Shown here: piece after piece, positions 1 through 5,372 of the stretch
How the letters are laid out: every line of letters begins with the position of its first letter
Numbering within the stretch: the stretch's first letter is position 1
DNA from: JBGOTP01 sp041476545
Lineage (GTDB): Bacteria; Acidobacteriota; Vicinamibacteria; Vicinamibacterales; CAVVIG01
Direction: 5' to 3'
Assembly: GCA_041476545.1 (NCBI GenBank)
Contig: JBGOTP010000260.1
Span: forward strand, 1-7,741
Length of the DNA stretch: 7,741 bases
The notes under the pieces: generated by a model
Database searches by the model: none
The model's input: the letters and a program-made list of their open reading frames with translations, nothing else
Told to the model about the DNA's origin: nothing
Program-made: the position numbers and the translations under genes

Positions 1-711
1 CGCGCAGGAACCCGTGCCGGAGGATGCCGTGGGACCCACGCCGCGTTCCCAGATCAGCATGCGGAGTCTGTCCGGTGCCTCGACGTGTGTGAATTCAACA
101 TTGGTCCCCTCGGGGAACAGGTCGTGCCGCTCGAGCGCGCGTCCGAGCGTGAGAAAGCGCGGTTGGTCCGGCAGGTCGCCGAGGACGACACATTGGGGAT
201 TTCCCATGTTGAGGGTCACCGCCTGGAGGGACTCGCCCGCCGCCGACATGGTGACCTGGCGTACGTCGACTGGCGCACCCATGTCCGCGCGAAAGGTCTG
301 GCGGAAGGCGGACCGTTCGGTGCGCGTGAGCCGCTTGGCGCCCGCCTCTGTGCGAATGACCACGTCCGCCTCCGGAGAATTGTCGTGCTGCAGCAGGAGC
401 GCTGCAAGCGCCCGGACTCCGTTGCCCGACACTTCGGCACGGCTGCCGTCGGCGTTGAACAGTCGCATCGATACGCTCGGGGTTCCCGGAATGGCAGACC
501 CTCCAGTGGCGACGGTGATCGTGCCGTCACGACCGATCGACACGCCGCGGCTGTCGTGGACAGCGTCATAGATGATGAGGCCGTCGGCGCCAACGCCGGT
601 GTGACGGTCGCACATGGCCCGTGCCAGGGTCACGAGTTGCGCACCCTCGGCATCAGCCTGCCGCACGTAGAGGAAGTCGTTGCCGTAGGCGTGCGCTTTG
701 ACGAATTTCAT
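1..711 (-). CDS. dapF: Diaminopimelate epimerase, partial (C-terminus beyond window), with Ser at the first catalytic Cys position
   Basis: DapF interconverts LL- and meso-diaminopimelate in the cytoplasm for lysine and peptidoglycan synthesis. The reading frame from ATG at 711 stays open to base 1 (237 codons), so the last roughly 40-60 residues are missing. Family signatures are visible in order: GNDF at 10-13, TGVGADG at 38-44, FNADGS at 85-90, SGNGVR at 95-100, NMGNP at 168-172, GTNVEF at 202-207, WERGVGPT at 221-228 and SGTGSCA at 231-237. By comparison with the known enzyme, substrate-binding Asn11, Asn86, Asn171, Asn204 and Glu222-Arg223 are present. The second catalytic cysteine (Cys236) is present, but the first, normally in CGNG, is Ser95. 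About 20 extra residues lie between the GADG and FNADG motifs (roughly 52-80). A weak GGGGA precedes the start. The gene follows the hydrolase by 24 nt and is probably co-transcribed. The family is certain; whether it still epimerises diaminopimelate is not. Confidence 0.92.
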   Translation of the reverse strand, partial: MKFVKAHAYGNDFLYVRQADAEGAQLVTLARAMCDRHTGVGADGLIIYDAVHDSRGVSIGRDGTITVATGGSAIPGTPSVSMRLFNADGSRAEVSGNGVRALAALLLQHDNSPEADVVIRTEAGAKRLTRTERSAFRQTFRADMGAPVDVRQVTMSAAGESLQAVTLNMGNPQCVVLGDLPDQPRFLTLGRALERHDLFPEGTNVEFTHVEAPDRLRMLIWERGVGPTASSGTGSCA

Positions 712-735
712 CGAGGTCCCCACGACGACTCGAGT

Positions 736-1641
736 TCAGCCGACCAGCGCACTGAGAATCTCCCGTTGATGATTCCGAGGCAGAGAGAGATGGGCCTCGT
801 CCGGATAGAACGTCGCGCGGCAGGCCGGGATGGCACTGGCGAGATACCGGCCGTGCGCCGCGGGCACGTTGCGGTCTCGCTCTCCCTGCCACAGCAGGAC
901 CGGGACGCTGATGGCGGCGAGGTCCAACCCCCACGGTCGCGCCATGAGCGCCATGTCGCAGACCGGGCCCCGCGGTCCCTGTCGGCAGGATTCCTCAAAG
1001 CACGCCATGAAGCCGTCGCGTATGTCCGGACGCTGCAGGAGGCTCCGATCCGGCTCGGGAAATGACGCGGCCATTCGTCCGCCCCCGCGTTGGCCACCAC
1101 TGCGCATGGCTCGGAGGTTCAGGCGGAACAAACCGCGCAGTACCGCCGGCGCAAACCGGGCCAGCCGGACCATCACCCGGAGTGGCCCGCTCATCGCTGC
1201 GAAGACGCCCGGACCGTCCATGGGCGCCACACCGCCGAGCAGACCGATCACTCGAACCCGGTTGGGAATCCGTACGCCGCAGGCAACCGCGTACGGTGCG
1301 CCGCCAGACGAACCGAGTACCGCGAACGTGTCGAGCTTCAGGGCCGTGGCCAATTCCAGCACGTCGTCGGGCCAGTCCACGATCCGTCGGCCAGGCTGAA
1401 AATCCGAGCGACCCATGCCCGGCCTGTCCGGCACAATGATCCGCAGACCGAGTTGGGCAGCCACGTTTCCGTTGAACGTGAGGTTACCTTCGACGCGCGA
1501 ACTCGGCGTGCCGTGGCAGTGGATGATCGGCTGGCCGCTCGGGGTTCCATACTCCGCATAGGCCAGCACTCGGCCATCGCGCAACCTGATCTCGCGGTAG
1601 TCAGCAGGGGCATCTGCATCCAGGTGTTTGTTCTCGAGCAT
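736..1641 (-). CDS. Alpha/beta hydrolase of unknown substrate
   Basis: The predicted protein is 301 aa with a complete alpha/beta-hydrolase fold pattern and no signal peptide, so it is probably cytoplasmic. The oxyanion strand-loop HCHGTPSSR lies at 41-49, followed by the VPDRPGMGRSD turn at 70-80. The nucleophile elbow GSSGG at 110-114 makes Ser112 the nucleophile. The acid is Asp256 in GERDRNVP (253-260) and the histidine is His284 in DEAH (281-284). A helical cap occupies about 135-235. This looks like the proline-iminopeptidase/epoxide-hydrolase-like superfamily in general, but no residue pattern gives a substrate; esterase, lactonase or peptidase are all possible. Start ATG at 1641 is chosen because the conserved domain begins about 15 residues in; only a weak AGGA about 14 nt upstream is seen. 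It lies 105 nt after the barrel gene and 24 nt before dapF, so it may form a two-gene unit with dapF. Confidence 0.88.
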   Translation of the reverse strand: MLENKHLDADAPADYREIRLRDGRVLAYAEYGTPSGQPIIHCHGTPSSRVEGNLTFNGNVAAQLGLRIIVPDRPGMGRSDFQPGRRIVDWPDDVLELATALKLDTFAVLGSSGGAPYAVACGVRIPNRVRVIGLLGGVAPMDGPGVFAAMSGPLRVMVRLARFAPAVLRGLFRLNLRAMRSGGQRGGGRMAASFPEPDRSLLQRPDIRDGFMACFEESCRQGPRGPVCDMALMARPWGLDLAAISVPVLLWQGERDRNVPAAHGRYLASAIPACRATFYPDEAHLSLPRNHQREILSALVG

Positions 1642-1746
1642 CGTGATCGTGAGGGTCCTGGGACGAATCGTCGCACGACCGATCGCGATCGCCCCGTCTT
1701 TCCGGCGAACGACCCCTGCGGCCCGGCGAACGGAAGATCCCTCTTG
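1642..1746 (-). promoter_or_regulatory. Intergenic gap before the hydrolase-dapF pair, candidate internal promoter region
   Basis: This is the largest non-coding gap in the minus-strand gene run. It holds a perfect 10-bp direct repeat (see 1702-1732) and a short GATCGCGATC palindrome at 1681-1690. I see no convincing -35/-10 pair and no stem followed by a T run, so neither a promoter nor a terminator is proven. Its length compared with the other junctions (-4 to 24 nt) suggests that the hydrolase and dapF could have their own promoter. Confidence 0.35.
1702..1732. repeat. Two perfect 10-bp direct repeats (CCGGCGAACG), 21 bp apart
   Basis: CCGGCGAACG occurs at 1702-1711 and again at 1723-1732. 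The start-to-start distance of 21 bp is two turns of B-DNA, the arrangement expected for two regulator subunits binding the same face. The copies lie 61-91 nt upstream of the hydrolase start. A chance repeat in GC-rich DNA is possible; the repeat itself is certain, its function is not. Confidence 0.4.
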
Positions 1747-2616
1747 TCAGGGCACGTTGAAGGCGTGAAACACGTACGTCACGCCCGTTGCGAACCCGAC
1801 GGTCGGGCTGGTGGGCGTGAGACCGAAGAACAGCGCGGCGTCGACGCGCACCAAACCGCGGGTGTAGCGCGCGCCCATGTTCAACACCCCCCTCGACTCG
1901 GTGCCCGGAAATGCATCGCCGGCCCGTGTGGACACACGACCGTTGACCTCACCGACGACCTCCGCGTGATCCGTCACCGCGCGCGCGAGCGAGGCACCGT
2001 AAATCAGGACGTCATTCTGACGGTTGCCATCGGTCGCGTCGCCGAGGATGGCAAACCCGATGTTGCCGACCACCCGGAGCGACTGAACGGTCTTGGCGCC
2101 GAGCAGCGCCATCGAAAAGTCGGTGGTGTCGAGTCCTAACCCGGTCTCGTTCTGGGCGTTCGGAAGCCTGGTGGCGAAGCGGACCGCCAGCGCGGGATGA
2201 CCCGGACCCTCAGCCCTCAACCGGATCTTGGTACCGACGACGACGTCTTCGACGTCGTGCGTGATGTTGCTCGTGACCGTCACCATGTTGGAGAGCGGCG
2301 CGGCGTTGCGTTCGTGAATCGAGAGTCGATTGAACCCGCCACCGTCGAGCTGAAACTCCGCGATGGAACTGATCCCGAAGCTGAGGCCAATGGTCGGCGC
2401 CCGCAGAAGGTTCCCCCTCAGCCCCGACACCGGATACTGCTGATCGTGCGAGACGTCCAGGCCGGCCTCGATGAGGATGCGTCCGGCGCCAATCGGCTCC
2501 GGATCCTCAGTGACGAGCGGTCGCTGTTGCGCGGCGGCCGGAGTCGCCAGTCCGAGGGCCGCGGTCGCGGCGAGGGCGGCCAGCCCGAGTCGATGGATGC
2601 CCACGAAGCTCCTCAT
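1747..2616 (-). CDS. Exported beta-barrel-like outer-membrane protein, function unknown
   Basis: The protein is 289 aa. It has a clear Sec signal peptide: basic Met-Arg start, an Ala/Leu-rich core at about 10-25, and an AAA-QQ cleavage site after residue 29. The mature part lacks hydrophobic helices and shows alternating polar/apolar stretches rich in Gly, Thr and Val, ending in strand-like TVGFATGVTYVFHAF, as in outer-membrane barrels. It resembles uncharacterised barrels loosely grouped with the MetA/phenol-degradation transporter-like family, but I cannot assign a substrate. The frame is open far upstream to 3165, but that part is antisense-like noise over ttcA. The ATG at 2616 is chosen because the signal peptide starts there and it overlaps the ttcA stop as ATGA. 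No Shine-Dalgarno is seen before it, which fits translational coupling to ttcA. It lacks the usual terminal Phe/Trp of Omp proteins (it ends FNVP). Confidence 0.8.
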   Translation of the reverse strand: MRSFVGIHRLGLAALAATAALGLATPAAAQQRPLVTEDPEPIGAGRILIEAGLDVSHDQQYPVSGLRGNLLRAPTIGLSFGISSIAEFQLDGGGFNRLSIHERNAAPLSNMVTVTSNITHDVEDVVVGTKIRLRAEGPGHPALAVRFATRLPNAQNETGLGLDTTDFSMALLGAKTVQSLRVVGNIGFAILGDATDGNRQNDVLIYGASLARAVTDHAEVVGEVNGRVSTRAGDAFPGTESRGVLNMGARYTRGLVRVDAALFFGLTPTSPTVGFATGVTYVFHAFNVP

Positions 2617-3494
2617 GCGGTTGGATGAAGCGTGATCGCCGTGCGAGGCGCGCGGCGCGGCGAGCCGGAGTGCGCCCTCGGGCCGGCTGCCCCACGCGTC
2701 AGCGGGTCGACTGGCGCCACGATCGCGCGCAGATCCGCGGGTGGATTCAAGCGCGTGTCCAGCAGATGGCGCGGCGCCACATTGGCGAGCGCCTTCAGCA
2801 TGGACTGTTTCACGTTCGGGTGCTCGACTTCGAGATCCATCAGTAGCCGCTTCACGCGCTGGCGCTGCAGCGCCATGTCGCCGCAGGCGGGACAGCAGCA
2901 GCCGATGATCGGGAGTTCCGACTCCTTGCAGTACGCGCGCGCTTCGTCTTCGCCGACGAGCACCAGCGGCCGAATCACCACATGCGCCCCATCGTCCGAC
3001 ACGAGTTTCGCAGGCATGGCCTTGAGGGCGCCGGCGAAGAACAGATTGAGAAGGAGCGTCTCGATGAAGTCGTCGGCATGGTGGCCGAGCGCAATCTTGG
3101 TGGCGCCGACGTCGCTCGCGATGCGATAGAGGACGCCGCGGCGCAACCGGGCGCACAGCGAGCACGGTGTCTGGTCCGCATCGAGAATGTCCTCGATGAG
3201 CTCGCCGATGCCGGTGTGCTCGATCCGGTATTCCCAGCCTCGGGCTTCGCAGGTCTTCGCAAGCAGATCGTGCTTGTAGTCCTTGTAGCCCGAGTCCACG
3301 TTGACGGCCACAAGCGAGAAGCGGATCGGCGCGCGCTGGCGCAAGACGTCCAGGATCTGCAGCAGCGCCCAGCTGTCCTTGCCGCCGGACAGGCCGACCA
3401 TCACGCGATCGCCGTCCTCGATCATGTGGTAATCGACAATCGCCTTGGTCGTCTTCTTCGCCAGGCGTGCCTCGAGTTCCGTGCGATACGGCAT
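2613..3494 (-). CDS. ttcA: tRNA 2-thiocytidine(32) synthetase TtcA
   Basis: TtcA is an ATP- and 4Fe-4S-dependent PP-loop enzyme that thiolates cytidine 32 of certain tRNAs in the cytoplasm. The protein is 293 aa. The PP-loop SGGKDS is at 36-41, preceded by the family's MIEDGDRVMVGL at 24-35. The cluster motif CSLC is at 111-114 (Cys111, Cys114), then LGHHADD at 136-142 and KAMPAKLVSDDG at 158-169. The third cluster cysteine lies in GCCCPACGD at 198-206, followed by LQRQ at 209-212. That segment has four cysteines where E. coli TtcA has two, so the actual ligand among Cys199-201 and Cys204 cannot be picked by eye. After about residue 248 there is a roughly 45-residue basic, Pro/Ala-rich tail not typical of the family core. 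ATG at 3494 fits the family N-terminus; no good ribosome site precedes it. The gene begins 14 nt after the glycosyltransferase stop, and its TGA overlaps the next start by 4 nt. Confidence 0.93.
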   Translation of the reverse strand: MPYRTELEARLAKKTTKAIVDYHMIEDGDRVMVGLSGGKDSWALLQILDVLRQRAPIRFSLVAVNVDSGYKDYKHDLLAKTCEARGWEYRIEHTGIGELIEDILDADQTPCSLCARLRRGVLYRIASDVGATKIALGHHADDFIETLLLNLFFAGALKAMPAKLVSDDGAHVVIRPLVLVGEDEARAYCKESELPIIGCCCPACGDMALQRQRVKRLLMDLEVEHPNVKQSMLKALANVAPRHLLDTRLNPPADLRAIVAPVDPLTRGAAGPRAHSGSPRRAPRTAITLHPTA

Positions 3495-3508
3495 GGTCAG
3501 ATTCTAGA

Positions 3509-4531
3509 CTAGATCACCAGCTGCCCGACCGCCGCGTCCCACGTCATGGCTGCCGCCTGGGCCGCGGCCCGCGCGCCCATCCGCTCCGCCAGCGTCAGGT
3601 CGTCGGTCACGCGCGCCAGCGCCGTGGCGAGGGCCGACGGCGTCGCCTCCGTCACCAACCCGCTTTCGTCGTGCCTGACGAGCTCGGTTGGCCCGCCACT
3701 GTCGTGACAGGTAATCACCGCCTTGTGCGACGCAAACGCCTCCACTGTCACGAACCCGTAGTCCTCGTCGAGCGGCGTGAAGCACACCGCCCGGCATCGG
3801 GCCAGATGGTCGAGCATGGTCGGTTCGTCGATGCGACCGAGAAACGCGATGCGGCCGGCCACACCAATGGCCGACGCCAACGCCTCGAGTTCGCCGCGGC
3901 TGTCGCCCTCACCCGCCACGGATGCGATCACATGGCGCGCCTCGGGTTCCGCGAGCGCCCGAATCAGCAGCTCAACGCGCTTGAGGGGCACGAGACGCGA
4001 CAACGAGAAAATGTACGCGCCGTACCCGTCGCATCGATACGGCCGCTGCGGCGGGGGCGGGTGCAGTACCTTGCTCACCAAACCGAAATCGTTCGCGAGC
4101 CGGCGTCGCACCGTGTCGGACTGCGCGACCACCCGCGTGACGTTCCTCGTCAGCAGCCAGCGGTCCGCCGTCCGAATCAGTGCCCGGCGCAGGTTCTCCT
4201 TGATGCGGTTGAGCGGCGACAGCGAGGCGTCGAAGCCGGGCCACAGGTCGTAGTACTCGCGCATCGTGTGGTTCAGCCAGCACACGTGCGCGGGATGTCT
4301 CACGGCGTAGCTGGGATAGCGAAGGCTGATGACCTGATCGCACGACCCGACCGTCGCGTTCCAGTTGGCTCGATACGTGGCCAGCGTCCGGCCGAAACCG
4401 AAATCCGGCGTGACGACGAGTGAGGCTTCGTGCCCGGCGTCCTTGGCCGCGCGAACGAGCGCGCGACCGATCACGAGATGTCCCCCTTCGGTGAACGGCG
4501 GGCTCGAGGTGACGATGGCAAGCCTGGCCAC
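3509..4531 (-). CDS. GT4-family (GT-B fold) glycosyltransferase
   Basis: The predicted 340-aa protein likely transfers a sugar from an activated donor onto a growing glycan or lipid carrier on the cytoplasmic membrane face. The N-terminal acceptor domain begins LAIVTSSPPFTEGGH (a few residues in), typical of GT4 enzymes. The C-terminal donor domain starts near YIFSLSRLVPLKR, followed by AGEGDSRGELEAL and the retaining-enzyme E-x7-E motif EDYGFVTVE (Glu256 and Glu264). SGGPTELV follows, as expected for nucleotide-sugar binding. No transmembrane helix is evident. The start is a GTG at 4531, one nt after the methyltransferase TGA, with GGGA upstream. An earlier GTG at 4573 would add 14 basic residues, overlap the methyltransferase by 41 nt and precede the normal family start, so it is less likely. 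Donor and acceptor are unknown; the neighbours suggest surface polysaccharide synthesis. Confidence 0.88.
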   Translation of the reverse strand: MARLAIVTSSPPFTEGGHLVIGRALVRAAKDAGHEASLVVTPDFGFGRTLATYRANWNATVGSCDQVISLRYPSYAVRHPAHVCWLNHTMREYYDLWPGFDASLSPLNRIKENLRRALIRTADRWLLTRNVTRVVAQSDTVRRRLANDFGLVSKVLHPPPPQRPYRCDGYGAYIFSLSRLVPLKRVELLIRALAEPEARHVIASVAGEGDSRGELEALASAIGVAGRIAFLGRIDEPTMLDHLARCRAVCFTPLDEDYGFVTVEAFASHKAVITCHDSGGPTELVRHDESGLVTEATPSALATALARVTDDLTLAERMGARAAAQAAAMTWDAAVGQLVI

Positions 4532-4532
4532 A

Positions 4533-5294
4533 TCAATCCCACGACGGCTTCTTTGCCGAACGTTCTCTGCCACTCAGCCCGACAGCACTCCGTTCGGCAA
4601 CGACCGTCACGGGCGAACCGAGGAGCTTCTTCAGGCCGATGCGATCGAGCAGGTCCTCGATCACGATCGTGAAACGGGGGGATCCAACCATCCCGTGAAA
4701 GGCAATCGGCAGCACGAAGAGCCGGTGCGAGGATCGCACGCTGAATCCGCCACTCGTGAGGGCGTCGGCGATTTCGGCGGCCGAAAACACGCGATACGGT
4801 TCTATTCGCAAGCCGAGCACGTGCAGGACGCGGCGTAGAGCCGAGTCGATCGCGGCCAGGCTGCGGGACGACGGATAGGCGAGAATCACGAGCTGGTCGG
4901 CGACCCGGCAGATCTCGGCGATGCACTCCCGCCATCGAGGCGTGTGCATGATGACACGCAGGCAGATCGCCACTTCAAAGGATCGGTCCGGGAACTCGAG
5001 GGCATGGGGGTCGCCGGCGCAGACTTTGACCGCGAGGTGCTGATCCTCGGCGCGCCGGCGCGCGACGGCCAGCAGCGGTTCAAACGTATCGACCGCGGTC
5101 ACCTTCGCGCCGCCGCGCGCCATGAGCAGCGCGGCCCGACCCGTGCCGGTCCCGACATCCAGGATCGTACGATCCTTGATGCGGCCGACGCAGTTGATGA
5201 GCACCTGGCCCTGGATGTCGGCCACCAGAACATTGACAGGGCCGCTGAATCGTCGATCGTCCTTCCTGCTGCCCTTTGTCCTGATCTTTGTCAC
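4533..5294 (-). CDS. Class I SAM-dependent methyltransferase
   Basis: The 253-aa protein has the Rossmann-fold signatures of small-molecule or sugar methyltransferases. Motif I ILDVGTGTG is at 44-52, the acidic end of strand 2 is AVDTFEP with Asp69, and a motif IV-like FPDRSFEVAICL follows about 35 residues later. A C-terminal region about 150-245 may provide the acceptor site. No signal peptide or membrane helix is seen. GTG at 5294 is chosen because a good GAGGA ribosome site precedes it by 6 nt. It is the first gene of the minus-strand run and its TGA is followed one nt later by the glycosyltransferase GTG, so the two are likely translationally coupled. Modification of a glycan, glycolipid or glycan precursor is the simplest inference; the substrate cannot be read from the sequence. 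Confidence 0.87.
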   Translation of the reverse strand: MTKIRTKGSRKDDRRFSGPVNVLVADIQGQVLINCVGRIKDRTILDVGTGTGRAALLMARGGAKVTAVDTFEPLLAVARRRAEDQHLAVKVCAGDPHALEFPDRSFEVAICLRVIMHTPRWRECIAEICRVADQLVILAYPSSRSLAAIDSALRRVLHVLGLRIEPYRVFSAAEIADALTSGGFSVRSSHRLFVLPIAFHGMVGSPRFTIVIEDLLDRIGLKKLLGSPVTVVAERSAVGLSGRERSAKKPSWD

Positions 5295-5300
5295 GCTACA

Positions 5301-5305
5301 TCCTC
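5301..5305 (-). promoter_or_regulatory. Ribosome binding site of the methyltransferase gene
   Basis: The minus strand reads GAGGA followed by 6 nt and then GTG at 5294. It is the clearest Shine-Dalgarno match in the window and supports the non-ATG start. Confidence 0.7.
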
Positions 5306-5320
5306 GGCGCCACCAACGGG

Positions 5321-5335
5321 CGTGAGTTTCTCACG
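5321..5335. repeat. Perfect inverted repeat CGTGAG-TTT-CTCACG
   Basis: The arms CGTGAG (5321-5326) and CTCACG (5330-5335) are exact reverse complements around a TTT centre. It could be an operator half of the divergent region or, in RNA, a small hairpin in the methyltransferase leader. It ends about 26 nt upstream of that start. Confidence 0.45.
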
Positions 5336-5337
5336 AA

Positions 5338-5355
5338 ACTGTAGTGTAGTACAGT
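5338..5355. promoter_or_regulatory. 18-bp operator-like palindrome ACTGTA-N6-TACAGT
   Basis: The arms ACTGTA (5338-5343) and TACAGT (5350-5355) are perfect reverse complements with a 6-nt centre, as expected for a dimeric helix-turn-helix repressor. The core fits CTGT-N8-ACAG, the pattern of the enterobacterial LexA (SOS) box, but LexA sites in other phyla differ, so the regulator is unknown. It ends 17 nt before the flippase-like start. Confidence 0.4.
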
Positions 5356-5372
5356 GACAACACTTTCCGGAT

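Larger units (their letters stand above)
5295..5372. promoter_or_regulatory. Divergent promoter/operator region between methyltransferase and flippase-like gene
   Basis: These 78 nt separate the two divergent genes and must carry, or lie very near, the start signals for both transcripts. The central part (about 5325-5367) is clearly less GC-rich than the surrounding coding DNA. It contains two adjacent inverted repeats (5321-5335 and 5338-5355). TACAGT and TACACT are possible -10 elements on plus and minus, but I see no partner -35 with normal spacing, so no promoter is assigned exactly. Confidence 0.5.

Noticed and set aside
85..1065. Long plus-strand open frame (326 codons)
   Set aside because: It is antisense to DapF and the hydrolase, both with clear catalytic motifs; its translation is Arg/His-rich with no domain, typical of GC-rich shadow frames.
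1681..1692. GATCGCGATC / GCGATCGC palindrome
   Set aside because: It resembles the HIP1 octamer of cyanobacteria but is a single copy in CG-rich DNA with no supporting context.
1090..2139. Plus-strand open frame of 349 codons
   Set aside because: It runs antisense across the hydrolase, the gap and the barrel gene, with no recognisable motif or ribosome site.
2617..3165. N-terminal extension of the barrel protein to 3165
   Set aside because: The extension overlaps ttcA out of frame and would bury the signal peptide; the ATGA junction gives a better start.
3499..3514. CTAGA-CTAGA tandem near the ttcA start
   Set aside because: A 5-bp tandem in a 14-nt gap is too short to call an operator or promoter; no -35/-10 pair or hairpin is formed.
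3467..4423. Plus-strand open frame of 318 codons
   Set aside because: It is antisense to the glycosyltransferase; its composition is Arg/His/Gln-rich shadow type.
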